A program made the translations under genes and the position numbers. The notes below the pieces were generated by a model. The model saw only the letters and a list, made by a program, of their open reading frames with translations, made no database searches and was not told the DNA's origin. From NCBI RefSeq assembly GCF_018294505.1, contig NC_057803.1, forward strand, positions 238,482,397 to 238,546,396: DNA of 64,000 nucleotides, written 5' to 3'. Origin of the DNA: Triticum aestivum (Eukaryota > Streptophyta > Magnoliopsida > Poales > Poaceae). Each line of letters opens with the position of its first letter. The stretch's first letter is position 1. Shown here piece by piece: positions 44,480 through 56,067 of this stretch.

Positions 44480-45348
44480 TGTCGGATTACAGGTTCCGGT
44501 AAACCCTTGTGAGGTTCGAACCCCGGGGTGCACACGAAGAACACTCTCTTCCTAGCTCGCTCACTCAACGATCCCACGGCCTAGCTCGACGGACCCAAAG
44601 AACAAGAGACACGGGGGTTTATACTAGTTTGGGCCACCTTGCGGTGTAATACCCTACTCCAGTTTGTGGTGGATTGCCTCGAGGGGCTGAGGATGAACTA
44701 GTACAATGGATGAACAGCCTCAGGAGGTGAGGTGTTCTTGGGCTCGATGAGCTAAGGTGTGTGAGGATGATCTCGATGATCTCCCCTGCTATGGTGATGG
44801 TTAGGTCCTATTTATTGTGGCCTTGGTCCTCTTCCAAAATGTTAGGTGGGATGGGATCCCACAATGGACAAGTTTGAAGGGGGACAACTAGTACAAGCTA
44901 TCCTGACAAAAGGTGGTCTTCGCCTGCCAAAGGCTCTGCTGGTGATGTTGCTGTGGGCTCCGCGATGACCTCCGTCCTGCCGTCCTGGCGGTCTTGGTCT
45001 TGTTGCACCGATATGGAAACCATTGGCTGATGCCTGGGGACCCCACGCCTGCGCTTGTCTCCTTAGCACCAAAGAGGAAACTGGTACACTGCGCCCGCTG
45101 GCACCCGCCTGGCCTTGGTCATCATGGCTCACGTCACGTGAACCTCGTGAGATGCCCCTTGCATAGATATCACCGCTCCTCGGGATCCGGCCTAGTGAGT
45201 CCACCCCCAGGGAGATCTTCGTGTCATCCGCCTCGTGAGGGTCTTGGGTGGTCGCTGCTAAAGCTGGGTCGTACCAAGCCGTTGGTGGGGCCACGCTTTG
45301 GGCCGCAGGCAGGCAAGTCTGGGCACCCCCAGTCCCGGAACTTCGACA
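44480..45348 (-). repeat. Element E 5' LTR (869 bp)
   Basis: TGTCGGATT to TTCGACA on the + strand. It is collinear with 4140-5078 but much diverged, and its TATA position is degraded (CTATTTATTG near 44810). It is the older of the two copies of this family here. Confidence 0.85.
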
Positions 45349-45958
45349 AACAAGGGCTTTGTGATGAACTATAACATGCAAGGGATATAGAAGTCACTCC
45401 CCGAGCTTTTCGCGATGCTTAAAACGACGGATTGGAAATCAAGAAAGAACATCAAGTGCTGATGGTCAAGAAGACTAGCAATTTCCAGAAGGCTAAGGGA
45501 AAGAAGGGGAACTTCAAGAAGAGTGGCAAGCAAGTTGTTGCTCCCATGAAGAAGCCCAAAGTTGGACCTAAACCTGACACCGAGTGTTTCTACTTCAAGG
45601 GGAATGGCCACTGGAAGCATAACTTCCCCAAGTACTTGGCAGATAAGAATGCTGGCAACATCAACTGAGGTATATTTGATATACATGTTATATATTGATG
45701 TGTACCTTAGTATTGCTCATAGTAGCCCTGGGTATTTGATACTGGTTGAGTTGCTAACATTTGTAACTTGAATCAGGAGCTACAGGATAAGTGGAGACTA
45801 GCAAAGGACGAGGTGATGATGCACATTGGAAATGGCTCCAAGTTTGGTTCGATTGTCGTCGGCACACTCCCTCTAGGTCTACCTCTGGGATTAGTTTTAA
45901 ACCTATTGTTATTTAGTGCATGCGTTAAGCATGAACATTATATCTGGATCTTGTTTAT
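45349..45958 (+). pseudogene. Fragment F: Angela/BARE-like Copia gag/protease relic
   Basis: A 610-bp scrap on the + strand homologous to the minus-strand gag of element G. Shared segments include GFVMNYNMQG at the left edge, then KKEHQVLMV and a degenerate zinc knuckle (CFYFKGNGHWKHNFP, where two of the Cys positions have changed to Phe). The protease-leader segment (DEVMMHIGNGSKFG) and SMNIISGSCL-like residues follow at the right edge. Several frameshifts are present. It is cut on the left by E and on the right by D, making it the oldest layer of the window. Confidence 0.8.
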
Positions 45959-46143
45959 TGTGAGATGTGTTGGTGCAATGATAGGCCCCTTATGTTCTGG
46001 AGTTTGTTGACATAAACAGTATGGGACTCATGTGTTTGCTAGTGCACATAGAGTAACAGGTCCCTGATGTATTGAGGAGTTTGATGAGAACGACGAAGAT
46101 AATCTCCCTGCGTAGCAGCGAAGGTTATCACCGAAGATAAAGC
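45959..46143 (+). repeat. Element D 5' LTR, first 185 bp
   Basis: It begins TGTGAGATGTG at 45959 and is collinear with the start of element C's LTR (sense TGTAAGTGCATCTAGTGCC), keeping the ATGTGTTTG and CAGGTCCCT-like blocks in order. It ends with AAAGC (46139-46143), the left target duplication of G. It continues at 54888. Confidence 0.75.
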
Positions 46144-47887
46144 TGTTGGGGAACGTAGTAATTGCAAAAAAAATTCCTACGCACACGCAAGATCATGGTG
46201 ATGCATAGAAACGAGAGGGGAGAGTGTGATCTACGTACCCTCGTAGACAGACAGCGGAAGCGTTATGACAACGCGGTTGATGTAGTTGTACGTCTTCACG
46301 GCCCGACCGATCAAGCACCGAAACTACGGCACCTCCGAGTTCTAGAACACGTTCAGCTCGATGACGATCCCCGGACTCCGATCCAGCAAAGTGTCGGGGA
46401 AGAGTTCCATCAGCACAACGGCGTGGTGACGAACTTGATGTTCTACTGTCGCAGGGCTTCGCCTAAGCACCACTACAATATTATCGAGGACTATGGTGGA
46501 AGGGGGCACTGCCCACGGCTAATAGAATGATCTTAGAGATCAACTTGTGTGTCTAGGGGTGCCCCCTGCCCCCGTATATAAAGGAGCCAAGGGGGGGTGC
46601 GGCCGGCCCTAGGAGGAGGCGCGCAGGAGGAGTCCTACTCCTACCGGGAGTAGGACTCCCCCCTTTCCATACTTGGATTAGGACTTGGGGAAGAAGAAAG
46701 AGAGGGAAGAAAGGAAAGGGGGGCGCAGCACCCCTCCTTGTCCAATTCGGACTTGGAGGGGGGGGAGGGGCGCGCGGCAGCCCCTAGGCCTCCTCTCCTC
46801 TTCCTCCACTAGGCCCATTAAGGCCCATTAGGTTACCGCGGGGTTCCGGTAACCTCCCGGTACTCCAGTAAAATGCTGATTTCACCCGGAACACTTCCGA
46901 TGTCCAAACATAGGCTTCCAATATATCAATCTTTATGTCTCAACCATTTCGAGACTCCTCGTCATGTCCGTGATCACATTCGGGACTCCGAACTAACTTC
47001 GGTACATCAAAATATATAAACTCATAATGAAACTGTCATCGTAACGTTAAGCGTGCGGACCCTATGGGTTCGAGAACAATGTAGACATGACCGAGACATG
47101 TCTCCGGTCAATAACCAATAGCGGAACCTGGATGCTCATATTGGCTCCCACATATTCTACGAAGATCTTTTATCGGTCAGACCGCATACTAACATACTTT
47201 GTTCCCTTTGTCATCGGTATGTTACTTGCCCGAGATTCGATCGTCGGTATCTCAATACCTAGTTCAATCTCGTTACCATCAAGTCTCTTTACTTGTTTCG
47301 TAATACATCATCTCACAACTAACTCATTAGTTGCAATGCTTGCAAGGCTTATGTGATGTGCACTACCGAGAGGGCCCAGAGATGCCTCTTTGACAATCGG
47401 AGTGACAAATCCTAATCTCAAAATACGCCAACCCAACATGTACCTTTGGAGACACCTGTAGAGCTCGTTTATAATCACCCAGTTACGTTGTGACATTTGG
47501 TAGCACACAAAGTGTTCCTCCAGCAAACGGGAGTTGCATAATCTCATAGTCATAGGAACATGTATAAGTCATGAAGAAAGCAATAGCAACATACTAAATG
47601 ATCGGGTGCTAAGCTAATGGAATGGGTCATGTAATTCACATCATTCTCCTAATAATGTGACCCCGTTAATCAAATGAAAACACATGTCTATGGTTAGGAA
47701 ACATAACCATCTTTGATTAACGAGCTAGTTAAGTAGAGGCATACTAGTGATGTTTAGTTTGTCTATGTATTCACACAAGTATTATGTTTCCGGATAATAC
47801 AATTCTAGCATGAACAATAAACATTTATCATGATATAAGGAAATAAAATAATAACTTTATTATTGCCTCTAGGGCATATTTCCTTCA
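46144..47887 (-). repeat. Element G 3' LTR (1,744 bp)
   Basis: TGTTGGGGAACG to TTTCCTTCA on the + strand, with a TATA-like TATATAAA near 46575-46582. The polypurine tract (minus strand GCAAGTGGGAGAC) abuts it at 47888-47900. The inner 46,590-46,790 carries G-runs and a GGAGTCCTACTCC palindrome that recur in the other LTR. Confidence 0.95.
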
Positions 47888-47920
47888 GTCTCCCACTTGC
47901 ACTAGAGTCAATAATCTAGA

Positions 47921-50041
47921 TTACACAGTAATGATTCTAACACCCATGGAGCATTGGTGCTGATCATGTTTTGCTCGTGGAAGAGGCTTAGTCAATGGGT
48001 CTGCTACATTCAGATCCGTATGTATCTTGCAAATCTCTATGTCTCCCACCTGGACTAGATCCCGGATGGAATTGAAGCGTCTCTTGATGTGCTTGCTTCT
48101 CTTGTGAAATCTGGATTCCTTTGCCAAGGCAATTGCACCAGTATTGTCACAAAAGATTTTCATTGGACCCGATGCACTAGGTATGACACCTAGATCGGAT
48201 ATGAACTCCTTCATCCAGACTCCTTCATTTGCTGCTTCCGAAGCAGCTATGTACTCTACTTCACATGCAGATCCTGCCACAACGCTTTGTTTAGAACTGC
48301 ACCAACTGACAGCTCCACCGTTTAATGTAAACACGTATCCGGTTTGCGATTTAGAATCATCCGGATCAGTGTCAAAGCTTGCATCAACGTAACCATTTAC
48401 GATGAGCTCTTTGTCACCTCCATATATGAGAAACATATCCTTAGTCCTTTTTAGGTATTTCAGGATGTTCTTGACCGCTGTCCAGTGATCCACTCCTGGA
48501 TTTCTTTGGTACCTCCCTGCTAGACTTATAGCAAGACACACATCAGGTCTGGTACACAGCATTGCATACATGATAGAGCCTATGGCTGAAGCATAGGGAA
48601 CATCTTTCATTTTCTCTCTATCTTCTGCATTGGTCGGGCATTGAGTCTTACTCAATTTCACACCTTGTAACATAGGCAAGAATCCTTTCTTTTCTTGATC
48701 CATTTTGAACTTCTTCAAAACTTTGTCAAGGTATGTGCTTTGTGAAAGTCCAATTAAGCGTCTTGATCTATCTCTATAGATCTTAATGCCCAATATGTAA
48801 GCAGCTTCACCGAGGTCTTTCATTGAAAAACTCTTATTCAAGTATCCCTTTATGCTATCCAGAAATTCTATATCATTTCCAATTAGTAATATGTCATCTA
48901 CATATAATATCAGAAATGCTACAGAGCTCCCACTCACTTTCTTGTAAATATAGGCTTCTCCAAAAGTCTGTACAAAACCAAATGCTTTGATCACACTATC
49001 AAAGCGTTTATTCCAACTCCGAGAGGCTTGCACCAGTCCATAAATGGATCGCTGGAGCTTGCACACTTTGTTAGCTCCCTTTGGATCGACAAAACCTTCC
49101 GGCTGCATCATATACAACTCTTCTTCTAGAAATCCATTCAGGAATGCAGTTTTGACATCCATCTGCCAAATTTCATAATCATAAAATGCGGCAATTGCTA
49201 ACATGATTCGAACAAACTTAAGCATCGCTACGGGTGAGAAGGTCTCATCGTAGTCAATTCCTTGAACTTGTCGAAACCCTTTTGTGACAAGTCGAGCTTT
49301 GTAGACAGTAACATTACCGTCAGCGTCAGTCTTCTTCTTGAAGATCCATTTATTCTCAATTGCTTGCCGATCTTTTGGCAAGTCAACCAAAGTCCACACT
49401 TTGTTCTCATACATGGATCCCATATCATATTTCATGGCTTCAAGCCATTTTGCGGAATCTGGGCTCACCATCGCTTCTCCATAGTTCGTAGGTTCATCAT
49501 GATCTAGTAGCATGACTTCCAGAACAGGATTACCGTACCACTCTGGTGCGGATCTTACTCTGGTTGATCTACGAGGTTCAGTAGTATCTTGTTCTGAAGT
49601 TTCATGATCATCATCATTAGCTTCCTCACTAATTGGTGTAGGTGTCACAGAAACTGGTTTATGTGATGTACTACTTTCCAATAAGGGAGCAGGTACAGTT
49701 ACCTCATCAAGTTCTACTTTCCTACCACTCACTTCTTTCGAGAGAAACTCCTTCTCTAGAAAGTTTCCGAATTTAGCAACACAAGTCTTGCCTTCGGATC
49801 TGTGATAGAAGGTGTATCCAATAGTTTCCTTTGGATATCCTATGAAGACACATTTCTCCGATTTGGGTTCGAGCTTATCAGGTTGAAGTTTTTTCACATA
49901 AGCATCGCAGCCCCAAACTTCCAGGAACGACAACTTTGGTTTCTTGCCAAACCGCAGTTCATAAGGCGTCGTCTCAACGGATTTTGATGGTGCCCTATTT
50001 AACGTGAATGCGGCCGTCTCTAAAGCCTAACCCCAAAACTA
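47921..50041 (-). pseudogene. Element G Pol: integrase C-terminus, reverse transcriptase, RNase H
   Basis: 670 open codons (47921-49933) preceded in the same frame by two TAG codons at 50039-50041 and 50027-50029. The integrase end motif FLEVWGCDAYVKK, Copia RT with QMDVKTAFLNGFLEEELYM and the catalytic YVDDILLIGND, and RNase H (VDASFDTDPDDSKSQTG, CDNTGAIALA) follow in order. The RNase H segment reads SACEVEYIAAS, where related elements have E-A-E-Y, a small departure at a conserved site. The stop is near the 3' LTR, as in BARE-1. The RT/RNase H portion looks intact. Confidence 0.9.
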
Positions 50042-50669
50042 TAGTGGTAAATCAGTAAGAGACATCATAGATCGCACCATATCAAGTAAAGTACGATTAC
50101 GACGTTCGGACACACCATTACGCTGTGGTGTTCCGGGTGGTGTGAGTTGCGAAACTATTCCGCATTGTTTCAAATGTACACCAAACTCGTAACTCAAATA
50201 TTCTCCTCCATGATCAGATCGTAGGAATTTTATTTTCTTGTTATGATGATTTTCAACTTCACTCTGAAATTCTTTGAACTTTTCAAATGTTTCAGACTTA
50301 TGTTTCATTAAGTAGATATACCCATATCTGCTTAAGTCATCTGTGAAGGTGAGAAAATAACAATATCCACCACGAGCCTCAACATTCATTGGACCACATA
50401 CATCTATATGTATGATTTCCAACAAATCTATTGCTCTCTCCATAGTACCGGAGAACGGTGTTTTTGTCATCTTACCCATAAGGCACGGTTCGCAAGTACC
50501 AAGTGATTCATAATCAAGTGGTTCCAAAATTCCATCAGTATGTAGTTTCTTCATGCGCTTTACACCGATATGACCTAAATGGCAGTGCCACAAATAAGTG
50601 GCACTATCATTATCAACTCTGCACTTTTGGCTTCAACATTATGAATGTGTGTGTCACTACTATCGAGAT
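50042..50669 (-). pseudogene. Element G integrase N-terminal and catalytic region
   Basis: The frame 50039-50593 carries the zinc-binding segment (CHLGHIGVKRMKKLH, then CEPCLMGK) and the core triad: D in HIDVCGPM, D in LRSDHGGEY (the family usually has DNG/DRGGEY) and E in NGVSERRNRTL. Upstream, 50594-50669 contains two frameshifts relative to the gag/protease frame, one at a T-run near 50,670 and one near 50,625. Gag-Pol is therefore not continuous. Confidence 0.85.
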
Positions 50670-51905
50670 TTAAAAGAATAGACCATTCTTCATGGGTGCA
50701 TGACCATAAAAGATTTTACTCATATAAATAGAACAACCATTATTCTCTGATTTAAATGAATAACCGTCTCGCATCAAACAAGATCCAGATATAATGTTCA
50801 TGCTCAACGCTGGCACCAAATAACAATTATTTAGGTCTAATACTAATCTCGAAGGTAGATGTAGAGGTAGCGTGCCGACCGCGATCACATCGACTTTGGA
50901 ACCATTTCCCACACGCATCGTCACCTCGTCCTTAGCCAATCTTCGCTTAATCCGTAGTCCCTGTTTCGAGTTGCAAATGTTAGCAACATAACCACTATCA
51001 AATACCCAGGTGCTACTACAAGCATTAGTAAGGTACACATCAATAATATGTATATCGCATATACCTTTGTTCACCTTGCCATCCTTCTTATCCGCCAAAT
51101 ACTTGGGGCAGTTCCGCTTCCAGTGACCAGTCTGCTTGCAGTAGAAGCACTCAGTTTCAGGCTTAGGTCCAGATTTAGGTTTCTTATGTTGAGCAGCAAC
51201 TTGCTTGCTGTTCTTTTTGAAGTTCCCCTTCTTCTTCCCTTTGCCCTTTTTCTTGAAACTAGTGGTCTTGTTGACCATCAACACTTGATGCTCCTTCTTG
51301 ATTTCTACCTCCGCAGCTTTCAGCACTGCAAAGAGCTCGGCAATAGTCTTATTCATCCCTTGCATATTATAGTTCATCACGAAGCTCTTGTAGCTAGGTG
51401 GAAGTGATTGGAGAATTCTGTCAATGACGCAATCATCTGGAAGATTAACTCCTAATTGAATCAAGTGATTATTATACCCAGACATTTTGAGTATATGCTC
51501 ACTGACAGAACTGTTCTCCTCCATCTTGCAGCTATAGAACTTATTTGAGACTTCATATCTCTCAATCCGGGCATTTGCTTGAAATATTAACTTCAACTCC
51601 TGGAACATCTCATATGCTCCATGACATTCAAAACGTTGTTGAAGTCCCGACTCTAAGCCGTAAAGCATGGCACACTTAACTATCGAGTAGTCATCAGCTT
51701 TGCTCTGCCAGACATTTATAACATCTGGTGTTGCTCCAGCAGCAGGCCTAGCACCCAGCGGTGCTTCCAGGACGTAATTCTTCTGTGCAGCAATGAGGAT
51801 AATCCTCAAGTTACGGACCTAGTCCGTGTAATTGCTACCATCATCTTTCAACTTTGCTTTCTCAAGGAACGCATTAAAATTCAACGGAACAACAACACGG
51901 GCCAT
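50670..51905 (-). pseudogene. Element G Gag and protease
   Basis: The true start is the ATG at 51903-51905. An in-frame TAG at 51819-51821 (codon 29) splits it, leaving 379 open codons from 51809. The Copia Gag core occupies the first two thirds (SVSEHILKMSGYNNHLIQLG, VIDRILQSLPPSYKSFV). A Lys-rich stretch and a perfect zinc knuckle CFYCKQTGHWKRNC follow near 51,110-51,150, then the protease with WVFDSGYVANICNS. Gag and Pol lie in one frame in this family. The frame is lost near 50,670. Confidence 0.88.
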
Positions 51906-53136
51906 CTATCTACAATCAGACATAAACAAGCAAGATACTATCAGGTACTAAGTTCATGATAAATTTAAGTTCAATTAATCATATTACTAAAGAACTCCCA
52001 CTTAGATAGACATCCCTCTAATCCTCTAAGTGATCACGTGATCCAAATCAACTAAACCATGTCCGATCATCACGTGAGATGGAGTAGTTTCATTGGTGAA
52101 CATCACTATGTTGATCATATCTACCATATGATTCACGCTCGACCTTTCGGTCTCCGTGTTCCGAGGCCATATCTGTATATGCTTGGCTCGTCAAGTATAA
52201 CCTGAGTATTCCGCGTGTGCAACTGTTTTGCACCCGTTGTATTTGAACGTAGAGCCTATCACACCCGATCATCACGTGGGGTCTCAGCACGAAGAACTTT
52301 CGCAATGGTGCATACTCAGGGAGAACACTTCTTGATAATTAGTGACAGATCATCTTAAAATGCTACCGTCAATCAAAGCAAGATAAGATGTATAAAATAT
52401 AAACATCACATGCAATCAATATAAGTGATATGATATGGCCATCATCATCTTGTGCTTGTGATCTCCATCTTCGAAGCATCGTCATGATCACCATCGTCAC
52501 CGGCGCGACACCTTGATCATAATCGTAGCATCATTGTCGTCTTGCCAATCTTATGCTTCCACGACTATCACTACCGCTTAGTGATAAAGTAAAGCATTAA
52601 AGCGCAATTGCATTGCATACAATAAAGCGACAACCATATGGCTCCTGCTAGTTGTCGATAACTCAATTACAAAACATGATCATCTCATACAATAAAATTT
52701 AGCATCATGTCTTGACCATATCATATCACAACATACCCTGCAAAAACAAGTTAGACGTCCTCTACTTTGTTGTTGAAAGTTTTACGTGGCTGCTACGGGC
52801 TTAGCAAGAACCGTTCTTACCTACGCATCAAAACCACAACGATAGTTTGTCAAGTTGGTGCTGTTTTAACCTTCGCAAGGACCGGGCGTAGCCACACTTG
52901 GTTCAACTAAAGTTGGAGAAACTGACACCCGCTAGCCACCTTTGCGCAAAGCACGTCGGGAGAACCGGTCTCGCGTAAGCATACGCGTAATGTCGGTCCG
53001 GGCCGCTTCATCCAACAATACCGCCGAACCAAAGTATGACATGCTGGTAAGCAGTATGACTAATATCGCCCACAACTCACTTGTGTTCTACTCGTGCATA
53101 TAACATCAACGCATAAAACCTAGGCTCGGATGCCAT
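51906..53136 (-). other. Element G 5' leader and primer binding site
   Basis: About 1.2 kb of untranslated leader with no coding signal, as in BARE-1-type elements, where packaging and dimerisation signals are expected. The primer site at 53124-53135 reads TGGCATCCGAGC on the minus strand, two mismatches from the initiator-Met site TGGTATCAGAGC. Confidence 0.75.
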
Positions 53137-54882
53137 TGTTGGGGAACGTAGTAATGTCAAAAAAATTCCTACGCACACGCAAGATCATGGTGATGCATAG
53201 CAATGAGAGGGGAGAGTGTGATCTATGTACCCTCGTAGACCGACAGCGGAAGCATTATGACAATGCGGTTGATGTAGTCGTACGTCTTCACGGCCCGACC
53301 GATCAAGCACCGAAACTACGGCACCTCCGAGTTCTAGCACACGTTCAGCTCGATGACGATCCCTGGACTCCGATCCAGAAAAGTGTCGGGGAAGAGTTCC
53401 ATCAGCACAACAGCGTGGTGACGATCTTGATGTTCTATTGTCGTAGGGCTTCGCCTAAGCACCACTACAATATTATCGAGGACTATGGTGGAAGGGGGCA
53501 CCGCACACGGCTCAGAGAACGATCTTAGAGATCAACTTGTGTGTCTAGGGGTGCCCCCTGCCCGCGTATATAAAGGAGCCAAGGGGGGGTGCGGCCGGCC
53601 CTAGGAGGAGGCGCGCAGGAGGAGTCCTACTCCTACCGGGAGTAGGACTCCCCCCATTTCCCTAGTTGGATTAGGACTTGCGGAAGAATGAAGAGAGGGA
53701 AGAAAGGAAAGGGGGGGGGGCGCCGCCCCCCTCCTTGTCCAATTCGGACTTGGGGGGGGGAGGGGTGCGCGGCAGCCCCTAGGCCTGCTCTCCTCTTCCT
53801 CCACTAGGCCCATTAAGGCCCATTAGGTTACCGGGGGGTTCCGGTAACCTCTCGGTACTCCAATAAAATGCCGATTTCACCCGGAACACTTCTGATGTCC
53901 AAACATAGGCTTCCAATATATCAATCTTTATGTCTCGACCATTTCGAGACTCCTCATCATGTCCGTGATCACATCCGGGACTCCGAACTAACTTCGGTAC
54001 ATCTAAATATATAAACTCATAATGAAACTGTCATCGTAACGTTAAGCGTGCGGACCCTACGGGTTCGAGAACAATGTAGACATGACCGAGACATGTCTCC
54101 GGTCAATAACCAATAGCGGAAACTGGATGCTCATATTGGCTCCCACATATTCTACGAAGATCTTTTATCGGTCAGACCGCATAACAACATACTTTGTTCC
54201 CTCTGTCATCGGTATGTTACTTGCCCGAGATTCGATCGTCGGTATCTCATTACCTAGTTCAATCTCGTTACCGTCAAGTCTCTTTACTCGTTTGGTAATA
54301 CATCATCTCATAACTAACTCATTAGTTGCAATGCTTGCAAGGCTTATGTGATGTGCATTACCGAGAGGGGCCAGAGATACCTCTCTGACATTCGGAGTGA
54401 CAAATCCTAATCTCGAAATACGCCAACCCAACATGTACCTTTGGAGACACCTGTAGAGCTCCTTAATAATCACCCAGTTACGCTGTGACATTTGGTAGCA
54501 CACAAAGTGTTCCTCCGGCAAACGGGAGTTGCATAATCTCATAGTTATAGGAACATGTATAAGTCATGAAGAAAGCAATAGCAACATACTAAACGATCGG
54601 GTGCTAAGCTAATGGAATGGGTCATGTCAATCACATCATTCTCCTAATAATGTGATCCCCTTAATCAAATGACAACACATGTCTATGGTTAGGAAACATA
54701 ACCATCTTTGATTAACGAGCTAGTCAAGTAGAGGCATACTAGTGACGTTTAGTTTGTCTATGTATTCACACAAGTATTCTGTTTCCGGATAATACAATTC
54801 TAGCATGAACAATAAACATTTATCATGATATAAGGAAATAAAATAATAACTTTATTATTGCCTCTAGGGCATATTTCCTTCA
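53137..54882 (-). repeat. Element G 5' LTR (1,746 bp)
   Basis: It pairs with 46144-47887. It ends TTTCCTTCA at 54882, followed by the right AAAGC duplication (54883-54887). It has a longer G-run (near 53,711-53,720) than its partner. Confidence 0.95.
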
Positions 54883-54887
54883 AAAGC

Positions 54888-56001
54888 TAACAAGAGTGAC
54901 CCCTAAAAATTGCTAAAGTCTAAGCAACTGGTTCGGTGATTGTTCGAAGCAAATGACAGCGCTCGAGGAAGAATGAAGACGAAGTGAAGACGTAGTATTT
55001 ATTTCGTTGTTCTTCTTCTTTCATTGAGTCATAAGACCATTGTACTATTAAGAGGGGTATAGCATTCTGAAGCTTTGATTCTCTAATGTTAAACCCAAAC
55101 CTATGAAAGCTGTGAGAGATATCTCTTTGTGCTCCGAGCAAATACTTACCAGCAAGAGACTGTGATCTTCTTTGCTGCAAGAGATTTGCCTTGGACCAAG
55201 GAGTTAGCATTACTTGTTTCTCAAGTAATGTTACTGTTGCTCCAAAATCCGACAGTTGTGAACATGTCGGTTGGCCATTGGATGGACCTCGTGTACAAAA
55301 TGGTCATTTCCCATCTAGGAAGGTTGCGTCTATAAATATCCACCCCGCACCAGCATTGTCCGGTGGCTGCTTTGTTTGATTTTCAGAAGACTGTTGAGCA
55401 ACTCCCCTCTCTAAGCGATTTGAGTTGAAATCCACCGAGAGAAAATCCCTAGAGCCAAAGAATTATATAGTGGTTCAGCATCACTAGAATCTAAGTTTAG
55501 TACGCTCTGCCTATTACTCTTGAGAGTTGCAAACTCTCTGGATTGTTAGGTGTCAAGTTCTTCAGAGACCAAGAGTAATTGTGGTTCTCGCAGAAGTCTG
55601 TAAAGGTTTTGAAATCGCCTTCAAGTGTCTACCACGAGTGACTAGGATCGGTTGATGAATCGATTATCGAGGAGAATAGGGTGAAGAGAGTTTATCTTCC
55701 GTGTTATGTCACATCCCCTCCAACCGGACGTAGTCCTTGTGCAGAAGGACGAACTGGTCGAACAAATACCTTGTCACCTTCGAGCACATCCGGTTATCTC
55801 TGTTACTCAAGTTTACTTTCGATGCATTCCATTCGTGTAATTTACTTCGATGCTTGTTCTAGTTTTCCTTCGGTTCTCTGTTGTAGATCATCTTAGCTTG
55901 TGTATCCTTATTCCACTGCAGGGTTCTGAGAGATTTATGTTTTATGAAGAAAATTTGAAACTCCCATTCACCCCCTGTGATAGACATACTTCGTTCCTAC
56001 A
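54888..56001 (+). repeat. Element D 5' LTR, remainder (1,114 bp)
   Basis: It resumes after G. With the first 185 bp it gives a 1.3-kb LTR. The blocks GTGACCCCTAAAAATTG and TTGAGTCATAAGACC align with element C's LTR. A TATA box TATAAATA is at 55331-55338. It ends TTCCTACA at 56001, and TGGCATCAGAGC (56004-56015) follows as the primer site, one mismatch from initiator-Met. Confidence 0.8.
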
Positions 56002-56067
56002 ATTGGCATCAGAGCAAGGTACTCCTTGAATTTTCTCATTTTAGTCAAACAACTTTGGAGTTTAAGT

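Larger units (their letters stand above)
43542..45348 (-). mobile_element. Element E: Tat/RIRE2-like Gypsy, 5' end only
   Basis: Minus orientation: 5' LTR (44480-45348), primer site (about 44462-44479; minus strand TGGCGCGCCAGGTAGGGG) and about 0.9 kb of gag leader. It is cut at 43541 by the insertion of B; the rest should lie left of the window beyond B. It belongs to the same family as element A. Its right end lies in the Angela-like fragment F. Confidence 0.75.
46144..54882 (-). mobile_element. Element G: Angela/BARE-1/WIS-type Copia retrotransposon, complete
   Basis: 8,739 bp with LTRs at 46144-47887 and 53137-54882 and a perfect duplication AAAGC (46139-46143 and 54883-54887). The LTR termini (minus strand TGAAGGAAATATGCCC at the start, and + strand TGTTGGGGAACGTAG) are those I know from BARE-1/Angela/WIS. 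The order on the minus strand is LTR, primer site, leader, gag/protease, integrase, RT, RNase H, polypurine tract, LTR. The LTRs differ by about 4% by eye. At least three nonsense codons and two frameshifts disable it. Confidence 0.93.
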
